Source of the DNA: Calonectria ilicicola
Taxonomy: Eukaryota > Ascomycota > Sordariomycetes > Hypocreales > Nectriaceae
DNA: 64,000 bases
Direction of reading: 5' to 3'
NCBI GenBank assembly: GCA_020809705.1
Contig: CP085832.1
Coordinates: 682,001-746,000 of the forward strand
Shown in pieces: positions 1 through 13,577 of this stretch. The notes beneath the pieces are model-generated. The model saw nothing but the letters and a program-made list of their open reading frames with translations. It was not told the DNA's origin and ran no database searches. The position numbers and the translations under genes were made by a program. Within the stretch, counting starts at the first letter, position 1. Every line of letters begins with the position of its first letter.

Positions 1-705
1 CCAACCCCTCCGGCAGGCGCTGGCTGGTCAGCATTCGTAGTTTCACAGCCTTGCTACATCTGCAGGATCGAGGTCGGCGTTGAGGTTGAGATGATGTACA
101 GCAAAAGCCCGGTCAGATTGTAACCAAGAGCATATTGTCGCCTATTTTTTTTGAGGCCCGACTCATGCACAGTAGAAGGTGATTTATTCTAGATACGCCG
201 CCGTCAGTTTTGTGGTATGCATGCGTGGCAGCATGGCATCTGCGCATCCGAGGAGCGGTCAAGATGGCATCAAATGCCAAGATGAGTGCCATAGCGTGAA
301 TGGCAAGCCGCATTGAACTCTGTGGGTGAACGAAAGGAGACGATGGCGCTAACCCAATATCATCGCTCTCTGCATATCCCAACAAAGACACCATTGGCTA
401 TTGTCACCCTTATCACCGTGCAGCCACAGGAATGGCCCAGCCAGCCGTTGAACCTGAGCTCCCGGCTTGCCCATGTGTGTGTCGAGGGGCGTGGTGTAAC
501 ATGACTTGGGTGCGCCAACCAGCTACGGAGGTTGGATGCGGGGGATGTGCTGCTGGCTTCAGGCTCGTCCTAGGAAGCGAATGCTGTCGGTACGTGGCTG
601 TGGCATGGACATGGGCGCGAGAAGACGGGCAGGCAAGGATTGTGTGGCTTTCGGCGAGCTGCTGAGGACGCGGACCCGGAGCGGCTCCTGGACACTGGTC
701 CAGTT

Positions 706-763
706 GTGACGGTGACGGTGACGGTGGTGGCAGTGGTGGTGGTGGTGGTGGTGGTGGTGATGG
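706..763. repeat. GGTGAC/GGT microsatellite
   Basis: Four near-perfect GTGACG units pass into a run of about ten GGT trinucleotides. Read on the minus strand it would encode a poly-His/Thr stretch, but no gene supports that. Confidence 0.9.
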
Positions 764-3287
764 AATATGGAGGTGCAGCCGTCGGCTCGGTTTTCAGCGG
801 CTGGCTGGTCCATACGTAATGTGATGCGACGTGTATACATGGACGGTACTGGTGTTGCAAAACGGGGTAGTACCTGAAAAAAAGAAACAAGAACGAGGAG
901 AAAAGAAACGACGGGGAAATAAAAAAATAAAAATAAAAACAAAATTAAAAATGAAAACACAAACAAAGGTCTGAGCGATGACTAAATGCACTGCTCGATT
1001 GAGTTTAATCATTGCCTAGAATAGGGTAACTGTGGTTAGTTTGCGATGGGTCCTGACACGAACCTTTTGGTGCCTGCTTCATTCAACGTCTAAACAACTC
1101 TAAATTGACATGCCACAAGCCTAGGCAATTTGCACAGAGGAGCTGTTCCTCAGGCTACGGGGTTTCCCTTCTGTTTCTGGCCTGTGCTGCTTTCGCACGC
1201 CGAGATGCGATGCGCACCTGTGCGGTTGCATCACCATTTGTGGAAACAGACGCGGGAGACGCGACGGGTCGCAATGGAATCCACCCATGAGATGCTGCAT
1301 GTATCCGGAAACGGGACATGTTAGCGAAGTGTTTGTGGCCTCGACCAAGGTCACATACTGCTGTCGCGACCGTCATCAGAGTGCAAGGTACTGTTCTAGT
1401 ACTGGTCGCATCCTTGCACTTTACATCTGAGGGTGGTCACACTGGCAGATCGCACCCATGCCAGCGTCAGATACGGAGCGCCAGCTTATGTGCGCTCAGA
1501 GTCGACTTCCGACCCGGCATGCTGGTGCTACGCCAGGCTGCCCGTCCCATTGGAAACTTCAACTACTGTACCTCACGCACGGCCGGGTGTTACCATGAGA
1601 GCGCTCGAGCTGAGAATTTTTTTCCTGGGGGGAGGGATAGGGGAGGAGAGACATGAGCAAGGGTCTGGTTGGGCAGGCCGCCAGATCTGCGATGCGCAAG
1701 GTGCGTGCGACTTGACGTGCATGATCTCAAGAGTCAGCAGCCTCATCATGGCCAGTCGTTGCTCGCTTGCACTACGTATGATGGCGACTACTTGCTGAGT
1801 GGCGGTTAATAGTCTGGCAAGAAAAGAAGGAATTCCTTTGTGTGAATCAGCCGGTCGGCGAAGTGCAGAACGGTTCCTTGCTAGCCGCCAATCAGTTGAG
1901 GGTAAGTGACGTTCCCCTGCCATGCATGGCATGGGGAATGTGCTTTTGCGGCCACTATATTGAAGATGTTGATCCACGGGAGAACGCGCGACTGACGACG
2001 AGATTTTCCTCGCCTTGTTTCACCACGCCGATGGATGCTAATGGAACTGTCCAGAGAGCGCTAGTGTTCAGGAGACTCGGCTTGATCCGAGAAGCCGCGA
2101 CAGTCATCGTGATGCTTGCGCAACCGTCCTGCGATACCATCCCTCGTGGTTTCTGGCGTCTCGTTTCAGTACCCAAAAAAGCCACTTCAACGACAATGGC
2201 CACTCAGAGGATGGGGAAGTGCCCATCGCTTCTCAGGAACCATCACAGGTTCAGTATTTGCATTCGCTAGCGCTTCTCAATTTTTTCCTACTGAACTAAA
2301 GAACGAGTACAGTGAAAAAAAAAATTGATACGTGACACATACTAGGCCGCTCACTACCCGAAAAAGCTTTGGCACTCTGACGTGCCGTGGGGTAGATCTG
2401 GCTGCAAGACTTGACGCCAAGCGGGGTGTTGAAACAGGCAGTCGAAACAGCACCAGCCCACTAAGTTACTGGTTTTCTAGCCTATGGCGCCCTGGGCCAT
2501 CCCTTAGTCTCCACCCCATTGCTGGACTATACACGGCTTCATTAATGGTATCCTCGTCAATGATTCAGACTGGCACGTGTTGTACGCCGGGTGCTCCTGG
2601 GAGCAGAACCCCGAAAATGTGTCCCTGCTTCTGCGAACCCTCGCCGTTGTGTCGGGTACCTAATTCAGGAAGGCATTCAAAGACAGCTGAGGTGACCGAA
2701 CCTCTGCACCGGGATGGCATTTTCCATGTTTGAAATGGACGTGTGCGACTCACTCCACGGGCTTCCGCAGAGAGGGTTGTAACAAACACTGTGGTGCAAC
2801 CGATCTCAAGCGAGATTATTGGAAATGGATCGCGCGTCGTGTGCTGTTCCCCAGAGCGACCCCGCGGGTAAGCGGGACCTTGGGTGGGAGATGCACAACT
2901 GAGAGGTGAACCTGGAGCCGGTGCACGAGCTGGACCACAAGAGACAGTCGATTCCGACTTAGGCGAGCAGAGGCAAGAAAAAAAAAAACGCATTTTCGCA
3001 TCTCGAACGGCGGAGAGGATTAGTGGCAAGCCTGTTCACTGCACACTAAACGGTCCCGTACTGTGCAATCACTGTGTCCAGGAATGAGTGCCTGAGCGAG
3101 ATGTGCTGCGAATCCTGGTGGCACCCTTTCTGATGTTTGCCTCTTTGCCCAGGCGGGCGCCCGTCCGCGCAAGCACGCAGTGAGTGGCAATAATACAATA
3201 ATCCAGAAGCAAACCGCATTTTTCGGGGCATGCTTGAAACAAGCAAACATGCGTCCCCGAAGTTGTCGTACTAGGGTCTAGTGAGAA

Positions 3288-3348
3288 GGCCGCATCGAAA
3301 TGCAACCCAATCAGTGATGCAGGCCCGTGCTGGGCCGCATCGAAATGC
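3288..3348. repeat. 16-bp perfect direct repeat, two copies
   Basis: GGCCGCATCGAAATGC occurs at 3288-3303 and again at 3333-3348, a 45-nt period in non-coding DNA. I see no further copies nearby. It could be a local duplication or a pair of binding sites. Confidence 0.8.
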
Positions 3349-6300
3349 TGCACCTATACGGGATTCAGAGGCAGATATGAGTATTACAATAGTCCCCGGC
3401 ATAGATACCCGTACATACAACAACAGTTCCCAGACGTCAAAACTACTGCCGACCCGGCTCACGGGGCCAAACAAACTGGACAGAGCAACTAACCAGTAGC
3501 GGCATCCCCAGACGTGCGGCCCGCACGCGCCATCTATCGTGAACCTAATAGCTGGGCTGCAGGACCGTCCTATTTCCCGCCTACTGGTTACCCTAGCCGA
3601 GCTAGAACAGTAGCTCCGGCCCTGCGCGCATTGGCGATCCTCCCAAGCCGGGACGGGGGCAGCCCTGCCAGCAGCGACCCTGGTTCCCTGTGTAGATCGT
3701 ACACCCGCCCCCCCTCAGGCCTTTCAGTGTTCCTGCTCCCCGCCCAAGCTGTCCCCAGCTCAACAGATCAACTGCTGGCGGTGCTGAAGGAGCCTCGAGC
3801 AGCATGCAAATCAGGCTATAGATGCGATACGATGCCCTCCCCGACTGTTTAGAATCTGGATTTCCCTCAGGAGCCGAGGTGGCGTGGTTGTAGAGGCTTT
3901 GTTCAACCGTATCGCATAGTTGCATCCCACACACGCACCCTGGCAACAACAGACGTAATTTGGCTAGATGAACGGGACACTTCCACGAGCTCCAGACCAG
4001 AGGCAGCACAATCCAGATCGAGCCGCGTCGCTTGCTCAATCGGGGCGGCAGGGGCCAGGTAACCAGGGTCGCCAGAGGTCACCACGATCTCCCGCAGCGC
4101 AGGTTACAGGCCTGCTGGGTACTTGGTTTCTACGAACCATCTCCTGGCGGCGCGCCTCGTCGGCAAAATAGTAGAACCACAAGCCAATTAAGGAACGCGT
4201 GCTCCAAAGGAGAAAGGACCCTGGCGGAGCCACTGCTCAGCAAAATTTGGCCATGACGAGCGTCTTTATAAGAGATGCGGCCGTCCCCACGCCCCATGGG
4301 TTTCGTGCCTTGTTTCTTCATGACCAGCCTGATTCCGATTCTGATACAGCTTTTCGAGTGACGGGAACGACCAGCAGTGTGTTGATTGCACTCAAAAAAC
4401 GACATCATCACCTCGCATCCATCCTCTAGCACGGCGCTTGCAGCAACGATTTCCCTCTGTCAGTGCTAAAAGCGGATACTGGCACCCAAAAAAATTAGAG
4501 GGAATTTTTAAGTGCAAGCGAGACCCGAGAGGAGCATAAGGGGTGAGACATTGAACGATGGCTCACGTGTTAGATCACTCACTGACAGCTGTAGTCCAAA
4601 GCACGAGCGCCACTACCCCGATTTGAAGTCCCGGGAAGGCAAGACATCACAAACCTGCAAGCCAAATCAACAGGAGAGGCATACGAGCGAGAATTGTTTC
4701 GTTGATACCAACTGGTGAGTGAGAGATTCGTTTGTTCATGTGGCTCATTTCGGTTCTCTGCCTCTTTAACGATTGCTTTCATAATACCTCCTGGCTCTGG
4801 CTGGGTGCCCCACTTTGACAAGCGCCCAGCATTCATTCATTCCCACACAGCACGAAACCAAAAAAAGCCATTTTTATCCGTTTCCTTTTCCCCCTCAGCC
4901 CTCGTTGCGCCTCTCATCATTTCCTTCCCCTATCCCCCAAGCTTGTTGGGTGGATAGGGTGACTATCCAGCATCTCCGAATAAATGCGCCGTAATAGGGC
5001 CACCGCTAGCCATTGGCGCGGGATCGGCCAGACTGGAAATTTTACTATGCCAGCCAAGTCGCCGAGACTGAGGCTTGTCGCGTCTAACAGGCTCTTGTTA
5101 CTCTATTCTCATTCAGGGAGCGGATAGTCGCGCCGGCCAAGGCTGTTCCTGGGTGCGGTGCAGTGACGCCATCACTGCGCCGCCCGCAGATCCGTCTCTT
5201 GCGAGCTGTCCCGTTCCTTTTGCCTCGGTCGTTTTTCTTTTTTGCCAGTGTGCTTGCCGCAAACTTTCTCAAGTGGGAGTGGGCTGTAGGCGGGATGCAC
5301 GGGGATTGCAGCGGTGGTGGCCGATGGAGGCACACGGAGGCAGAGGAACCGGTGCAATGTTTCCTGTTGCAACACGGGAGAACGGGTCTCAGACCCGGGC
5401 CAAGATTGACCGAGAACTTGCGTGCAGATGGGATTAAGAAAAGCAATAAGTGGCTGACTGGAATGGATTTGACAGATTTGACTCAGAGTCCCTGGTGAGG
5501 CGATCATCGATCGTCCGTCCACAGCCAGCCCTTGCTCCCAGCACCTCAGCGACAGTCTTCTCCTTTCGAGGGCTTGATCCCTGCTGGGGCGCCGCGGAAC
5601 CTTGGCTGTCGGAGGCGCAGACCCTCCTGGTTAAGCTGACGTCCACCCAAAGCGTCATTCTACCCACCCCCAGTTCATTGAGGGTGGTGGTGGTGGTGTA
5701 TTCTCTCTCTCGCCTGCAGGTGATAGTCAACAAAGTTGGACGCGCTGCGACAGAGGTGTAATTGAGCCCGCGATTTTGAGGTGGTCTGGTGACAGGCCCG
5801 TTACGCTCTTGCAGCGATCGCCGGAACTTTGACATTGAGTGCTGGGCTAGCAGATCTGGCAGCTAGGAAGCACTCCATCGCAATTTAGCCCGACGGTGAT
5901 AGCGACTTGTTTGCTGGCAGTCATTTCAACCAATTCACCCGACGGTATGTTTTTTTTTCTCCCTGGCTTCCCTTGCGCTCGCAACCTGGGCCGCTCCACC
6001 TCGGAGAATCTCCAGCCTCCCCCTTTCCGCACCGGCATCCAAACTTGGAGCGATGGATGGACGGCAGAGGACACGCCGTGACAGGACAGAGCAGTTATGA
6101 GAGCGCCCGAACAGATGTTAGTGCTGGACACGGGAGGGCGGAGACGGGACGGGGGGCAGCACGGTTGGAACCGCGCGCTGGTTACTGGCCTGACAGGCCC
6201 TCCGCGACCCTCTTCGACCCTCTTCGGCTGGCCTAGGTACCCTGGGTCCCACGGGGCGTTTGACCGGCCTTTCATTCAGCGCCTCGACGACGCTCTGGGC

Positions 6301-6477
6301 TTGGGGGACCATGCCCTGGCCTGGCCGCGGGCTATCCAGCTGATCCCCTCCTGCGCCGTGCGCCACGTCCACTACCGACACCCCTGCACCACTATCGATC
6401 CTCGTTCTTTGCAGCTCCCCAATCAGCACTGACCGTATACAGGCACGCCCCTCCAACTCCAACTGTCCGATCGACTT

Positions 6478-6500
6478 ACACACACACACGCACACACACA
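6478..6500. repeat. CA dinucleotide tract
   Basis: ACACACAC run with one interrupting G, followed closely by further CA units. Simple sequence in the non-coding leader region. Confidence 0.8.
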
Positions 6501-8749
6501 TTACGCACACGCTCCATTGCTCAGGCACGTTAACAAACCGTTCTTTTTCTGTCGTTGCTTTTCTCCCTCCCCTTTAGTTTTCCTTTCTTTTTGTCGACGT
6601 CTGGTTGGGCTGCACTGGGCATTCGTTTTCTCCATACTCGCTAGTCCTTGTGCCCCCCTTTTTCGCTTCGTCCTGCTAGTCAGCTACTTGTGCCCTGGCA
6701 CCATGTCCACTATTGCACATATCCTAGGAGAGAGCTATGTAGTTTGAAAGGGGGGGCGTGGATGAAGTCTATGCATCCCTCAACATCACAGTGTGCTATG
6801 ATTGCATTTGGTCCAAACGATCCAGGTGGGAACTGGACGGTACTGCGAGAATGAGCACCTGTCGTCCTGTCCCATCCTGACAGGCCGGGTTGAAGCTGTC
6901 TCTCCCAAGCCGGGAGATTCCCGCCTTGGGGCTATTTCCTACCCTTTCCCGTCACAAGTTCCCATCCCTATCCACCATTCCCGAGTCTCGATGGTCCGCG
7001 GACACCCGCCGCTCCTACTGCCGTCACCCTTGCAGCGTCTCTGAGACACATCAAAATCTGGCATCTCAACGGCCGAGGTGGTGGCTCTAGCCCGTGCCCC
7101 CCCTCCCCTTTGGCACCTTGCACCCTCCCCGGATGCTACAGGCCTAGACTAGAGCGAGGGACTCTGCCCCATGGTTGATGGGCGATGCCATCATTGCCGG
7201 GGATGGGGGCTCCTGCTAGTCTATCGGGTTCGGCCTGCTAGTGGGGGTGGGCTCAGCAGACAAGGATCTCAAAGCTTGACAGTATCAAGGCCCAAAAGCA
7301 ACATCTCCCTTTCTCTTAGCCCTTGGCATTGTTTTCCCTCGCCATTGAACTCATCACCTTTCCGAGGGAGGGCTGGGATTTCACAAACCAGCTCCACACC
7401 ACTGGTCTGTCTTGCCCGTACTTCCTTGCCTCCCCGCTTCTCCGCTGTGCCATCTGAATCAAGACTATCGCCGCTCGACGCAGGGCAAGTAGTTTGGCAT
7501 ACGCCGGCCCAACCTCAAAAAGAAATGCCCCCTCATGTTTCTCAACCCTCACCTGGCTCTGACACACCCATAATCCGTCCCGGGCGAGACTCTGACTTTC
7601 CCGCATCTCACCAACCTGGGCCATCTTCCACTACCCGCTCCAAACACTACTCCGTCCAAGCTCCGCTCTGTCTCTGTCTCTCTTCCACCCCCAGAGCGCC
7701 AACGCACGCCTTTCTGTGAGCTACTGCCTGCCAGTACGCAACGTCATTTCATCGTTTTACATCGGACCCAGACTAACCATCATTTCCTGCCAACAGATTT
7801 GTTGTGCCTGCAGGAGATTTGCTTGGTTGGCCCCATTGGCAAAATTTCCTTGACAACGGCTAGCTTCATCTCGTTTACGGTGATCGAGGTCTTTCATTGA
7901 ACCTGACAGGTCTAGTACGTTTTTTTTTTCCCGATCACTCGATCCGATCATCGACTTTGAGGGTCAGTTCTCAGTGTGATGGGTCTTGGAGGGGCTAGTT
8001 GATCTCTTCCGTGATCTTGTTACACGCTGGGGATATCTCTTTCTGTCTTGATGACGAGGCTAACTGATTCCCAAGATTCCCTTGGCGTTGCATTGTATCA
8101 GTTTCTTCAGCACACAGTCCTGCAAGTCTCCATTGGGGTTCTCATTGCTGGGACTTGACCGCCCATGCAAGACTGTTTGTGATTGATTCCCAACACACAC
8201 CCGACCAATGAGGCCGCAAATGCCCCGGTATCTCTGAACCCAAGCTGTGACCGCTACCCCAGTTTAAGAAGCACATCCTCCCGGCGAAAAGCAAGCTGCG
8301 GCTCCAAAGGGCATCTCATCTCTCCCTTCTTGGAATGTGAGTGTCTCTGCTCTGGATCGGAACCACCGTGCGCCCCTCTCAGTATCTCATATTTCACCAC
8401 TGAGGAACCCACTGTTCACTCGGCTGTTTCACAACGCCACCTCCAAAGTCGCAGAAGCAATTTCAGGGAGAAGAACTGACAGAGATACCAGCCAACTAGC
8501 ATATCAAAAGCATCTGCCTCTACATTAGTGCATGCGCCTTGCCAGATCAAATCTCCGAGAAACGAAGGTTTAAACAAAGGGCTCCTCTCTCTGCCGCCGC
8601 TTGATCTCAGTCAAATAAGACCTCGTCGAGACCAGGTTTTAAGTGCAACCTCGACCACTTCTGTTCAAGACAGGTGGTTTGCATTCTTGTCCTTCCCTCC
8701 CTCAAAACGACACACATCTCCCATCTTTTCCCCCTTCACGACAGCTTGA

Positions 8750-11255
8750 ATGTCTGCTGTCAAGTTCCAGTGTCCTCCCTACAAGCTGTTCGAGGTGAGT
8801 CGTCAACCCAGACCTTGTTCCAGCACTCCCGTGACAGGACGAAACGAAGCATCCTTTTCGCTTGCACACAAGGCTGCGCAGTGTTTGGCATCATCGCTTT
8901 CGTTTATCCTTCCCCCTCCTGTGGACTTTACTCTACTCTTCGACACCTGTTTCAAGACATACCCAAGACTGACACCATTGACTGTCATAGCCCGACTACC
9001 ATCCCCAAAAGCCAATCATTGTTGGTGTGGACGACAGGCTCGAGTCGCCCGAGACGCTCACGCTTCGTTACGAAGAAGCTGCTCGAGCAGCTAACGGGGG
9101 AGACCCAAAGGGGGACTCCCCTCCTAAGTTTTTAGAAATGGCCGCCTACAGCAAGGCTCAACTGCCCTCCATGCCTGGTGAGTGCAATTCTAGCGAGCTA
9201 GAGACGAGCGGTGCAGATGCGCAAGAGTCCTGGTCGCTTTGCCGCAGCAACGAGCGCTCAGGCGGCGGCGCGGCGAGCGAGAAAGACCAGCAGCAGCTGA
9301 CAAAATATGAAGCCACAGGTGCAGGATACGACTCGACACGGTATCAAGATGCTGGATACGAGCAGTACCCGGCTCAATCATTTCCTGCACAGCAGACGGA
9401 GCAGTTTGCGAAACTGAACCAGCAGTCGTTCGCGTCCAACAATGCTGCGGTCGCCCAATACATGCCCACGGGGCCGACTGTCCTGTCATACCAACCATCG
9501 TCAGGCGTCGTTTCTACCAAGGTGTATGTCAAGATCTCGTCGCAATATGACCTGTTTGCGCTGTCATCGCACATGCCTTTTTTCTTCATACTATTCGGGT
9601 CTGAGAAGTGCCCGGCGGAAGTGACCAGAGATGTGCACGATAGCTCTGGCTATACATACACATGCGGTGCAGATGCTCCTCAGTTTGTGGTCACGGGCTG
9701 CTCCGGGAGCAACGTGCCCATGTCACTTCTCCTCGAGCTGCCCTCTGGAGAAGAAATTTCGCGAACAATGGTTGGAAATTTTCAGTACCTCGAAGGGTCC
9801 GGCGATGACATCACGAGGACCGCCAAAATCCCCAAACAGGAGGACGGGGCACCTGCCCCAGCGGTTGATCAGCCGAGTACCTCACCAAAGGTTGAGCCTC
9901 AACTGGCATCTGAGGCTCCTACAAATAGTTATGAGTACCCTGCCCAGCAGCCGGGCCAGTATCCAAACACTTTCCCAGCAAATAGCGACATGATTAGCAC
10001 ATACAGAAGCACCAGTTTCGCGGACCCTCACTACCGGCGACCGGCAGCCGGATGGAGCGGATATCCAAGCACCTTGGGGAGCACTGGACGGAGCCCTGCA
10101 GGTTTGGATGGGTCCATGACCGGACGACCCAGCCTGACGCCACTCCCGATGCCCGCTGCGGCAACTGGGACTCCCCAGCTCATCCGCACCAGCACCATCA
10201 ACAACAGCAGCGGGGGCAACTACCACCCCGTGTCACTCTATTCGAACAAGGCTGTCCTCAAGATCCAGGGCAAGCTCGATACCATGGCAGAGAACTGGAC
10301 GCAGGAGGAGTGGGAGAATCGCCGTCGCATTGTCCGTTTCCAGAAGACACAGCGCGGATCAACTTTATCCGCCACCTTCCACCCAGTTTCGGTCAACGAG
10401 CGACCCCCCAACAGCATTTGCATATCGTGCATCTGGTGGGCAGAGCGAAATGAGTGCTATGTTACATCTGTCGATACCATCCACCTGCTAGAGCAGCTTG
10501 TTGCCGCACCAAACCGATTTAGCGTCGAGGAGAAGAACAGAATTCGCCGCAACTTGGAGGGATTCCACCCCATGACGGTCTCCAAGGCTAAGCCCGAAAG
10601 CGAGGAGTTTTTCAAGATTATCATGGCATTCCCCAACCCCAAGCCTCGCAACATCGAGAAGGACGTCAAGGTCTTTCCCTGGAAGATCCTTGAGCCTGCC
10701 CTCAAGAAGATCATCGGCAAGTACAGTGCTAGCCCCAGCAGCACTCTTCCTCCGGCCAACATGATCACCCCGGGCGGCACACCCTACGCTCCTCTACCTA
10801 CGCCCCCCGGCCAGGCCATCTCCTCTGGTCCATCTGATCCTCACACCCAGTATGCCATTCCTCAGCACCACGAAACTATCCCGTCTCCCCGATCGCTCTC
10901 TGGCTCGCAACCCAACTGGACTCCATACACAGCCGGACCGGGCTACTCGACATCTGCCTCACGCACACTGAGCCCCAGCTTAAGAAACCCTAGCCCATCG
11001 CAATCGCAGCCGCCGCTGCGCATCAACACAGCACCTCTCCCGGCAGTAAGCACTTACGATACGAGGACGGCAACAACTGGCGCGTACGGGTCTTCTGGTC
11101 TGCACACCCCTCTCAGCCATCACCAGACTACCGCAACCCCCCCGCGATGGGATGCCACACCCGCAACATACCCAGAAACCTACCCCAGCTTGTCGGCGCC
11201 AGCTGCCCCCGTATACAACACAGGGGCTTACAGCGAGAGCGGCCCCAGGGCATGA
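8750..11255 (+). CDS. medA: Medusa/REN1/ACR1-type developmental transcriptional regulator
   Basis: Proposed exons are 8750-8794, 8991-9177 and 9319-11255 (722 aa). The ATG at 8750 opens a 15-residue exon (begins MSAVKFQCPPYK) ending at gtgagt. The acceptor at 8990 has a ctgac branch site and opens the long frame exactly where an in-frame TAG ends. An IPT/TIG-like region (about residues 130-230, 'VLSYQPSSG...VYVK') is followed by the conserved fungal domain at about 385-550 ('YSNKAVLKIQGKLD', 'FHPVSVNERPPNSICISCIWW', 'VFPWKILEPALKKI'). The tail is Pro/Ser/Thr-rich. This architecture is that of Aspergillus MedA, Fusarium REN1 and Magnaporthe ACR1, nuclear regulators of conidiophore development. 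The second intron (141 nt) contains no stop and is a multiple of three, so retention would add 47 residues. Function is assigned by family; the exon 1 join is inferred. Confidence 0.85.
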
Positions 11256-13577
11256 AGGATATCACGACGACCAGGCATCCCCGGCGGATGACCACTCACA
11301 AATTGCCCCCTGCCTCGTGTTTGGACCGCGGGGCAATTGAGTCACTCAACAGAGTGTCCGCATTGGGAAGCCTCGTGAACGCTTGTTGGAGGGTCGCGGG
11401 GGCGAGTCAGGTGTTGTGGCGCACACCAATCAGAGACTGGCTTGGGGCACAATCTTGGATTGGGGAAACGACTTCCAACGTCGCCGCAACACCTTCTGGC
11501 CTCGCAACCAACCCATGAGCCACACCTATCTTGCTGAATGATGGCGCCATCTGGTGTGCATCCGCGGCGGTGCTAGCCGCCCCTTCGCAACAAGGTGTGT
11601 GAGATACGCGCCCGTCGGCGGGCATAATTACAGGATTCCCACTTTTGCTTTGTCTCATATCGGCCACGATCTGCAAATCTCGCCCTTTTGGGCTGCCACC
11701 TTTGTTTTGCTAGCTTCATTTGAGGCGGTCATGAGGTCTCGGTAGTTCCACCTCTTTCCCGCTCTCCTGACATTAACTCCCAGAGCTGGCCATCAACTGC
11801 AACCAGAGACAGATACGGAAATGCCCCAAACCTCGCGGTGGCGGGTAGATCCGCGCTGAGGCGGCACCCTGGCCTTGTTGACAGCCTAGACTCGGCGCTT
11901 TTGGGCGCGTTACTTTGCTCACTCGGAGACGCGAGTCTCCAAATCGTCATTATGTGTCATTCCTCTACTGGTAATGTAGGGGGTGTGTTATCTGCATGTT
12001 ATTGCCTTAACTGTTTTTGGCAGACGGTCGATGTTTTGGTCATAGATTGCTTCTTGTCTCTTACATTCTCTTTCTTCTCTTTTTCTACCCATTTACTTTT
12101 TGTCTTTACTCTTTTTTTTTTATTATCATTTCTCCCTGTTACCGGCTAGGGTTGCCTATCAGGGCTATATCAATAGACGGGTTATACTGGGCACGGGTCA
12201 ACCATGAGATAGATTCGATGGGCTGGGTTAGCGGCGGTTGGGTTATGGACGGGTATGAATGGATGTCGGACAAAGGGGCTTATCGGGATACGGCATGCGA
12301 GTGTTATGCCATTAGTGATTCAAATGCTGGTCTTTTCCTATATCTCATGATTTCTTGTTTCATCGTTTTGTTTTTATCAATAGGCATTATACCCTTCAAG
12401 AGCATTCTTATGGCTATTTTCCAAAGTCTTCTTTCACTACATGAATGATAGCAAGACGGGGGGTTGGCGGGAACGGAGTGTCTGGAATGACGGGATTGCA
12501 TACACGCACAGGGTGGAATGAGGGTTTCAAGGGATTACAATAGGCGGTAATAATAATCATTCATCAACTGCGTCTGGTTAATGTGTCTTGGATGTGTGAC
12601 TGAAATGGAATGCGGACGGCGTCTTGCGTTCCAAAACCGGTGCCATGGACGCGGTGGCGATGTCTGATTCACTGGCTATATAGGGATGCACCTGGTGGCT
12701 GGATCACAATGTCAAACAGAGCACACGACATAAAAGACAAGACTTGTATGATCCGTGTCTGTCGTGGGCTTAGCGGGCTTTATGTCGGTTCTGTTTCACG
12801 CTCGTCCGCGGGACGAACTTTACTTCGCCCCGGTGTTTGAGATGACCATGGTTCAACAATTCAGATGCCTAAATGTCGGGTGACCACGGGACAAAAATGT
12901 ATCACCCTTTTTTTTTTTCTTAATTCCCTCTTTCCTCTCACCGTGCATGTGACGGCGACTCTTTCGGAGAGAGTCTGTTGGGGCGTGGCTGAATGGTTTC
13001 TCGGCGGCGGCGGTGTTGCACAGCTGAGCTGAGCTGAGCAGGACGGCTTACGTTGAGAAACAGGTCGCATTGTCTTTCATCATGTCAGATTCGAGGCCTT
13101 TTGTATTGCGTGAGAATTTCATGGCGTGGTCTCGTTCCACATGCCTTTTAGGAAATGGTTGAGACCAGCACAGCTTGCATGTGTGTGTGTGCGCCGGCCT
13201 GCTGCCTACGATTTTTTATTCAGAGAGCTGCATCACGGGATTTGTCATGCTTTCTCATTCGGCAGCGTAGATAGTGAATAAATGATATAACATAATAGAA
13301 TTTCGGTATAGACCCGGCATGAGAGAGATAAGACGCACTGGTTTGGGTTAGAAGTAGTGTACTCACCGAGCTTTGGCTTTGTTCAACGGTTAGTGAGGTG
13401 ACTTGTTGTGCGAAACCACCCAACATTACAGACTGACGGCTCTCATCCAGTTGGGGCAAATATTTCAATGTACAAAGGATCATCCTTTTAAAATTTGTGT
13501 TCTGCCAAAAGAGGACCTCTCCTTGTTATTGTGTAGCTCGACTTGAGCAGCGATAAGCGACATACATGTACAAGACT
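11256..13577. other. Intergenic region between the medusa-type gene and the MFS transporter
   Basis: Convergent 3' ends lie on both sides. No supported gene. It should hold the medusa 3' UTR; the T-rich stretch near 12050-12130 and a short GT run near 13180 are the only simple-sequence features I noted. Confidence 0.6.

Larger units (their letters stand above)
1..8749. other. Gene-free upstream/leader region of the medusa-type gene
   Basis: I find no convincing protein-coding gene in this 8.7 kb. Open frames are short, overlap on both strands, mostly lack an ATG in good context and show no recognisable domain. The last 2.5 kb is pyrimidine-rich, with many short ATG frames, as expected of a long promoter and 5' leader. 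Local structure includes a GGTGAC/GGT microsatellite (706-763), a 16-bp direct repeat (3288-3303 and 3333-3348) and a CA tract (about 6478-6500). The only gene it can serve within the window is the + strand regulator starting at 8750; a gene lying left of the window could share it. Confidence 0.6.

Noticed and set aside
559..966. Minus-strand frame with a run of His residues
   Set aside because: It is only the GGT/GGTGAC microsatellite read on the other strand; no domain, no orthologue-like composition around it.
7171..7719. 182-codon plus-strand frame before the medusa-type gene
   Set aside because: Ser/Pro-rich translation of a pyrimidine-rich leader; no domain and no splice partner.
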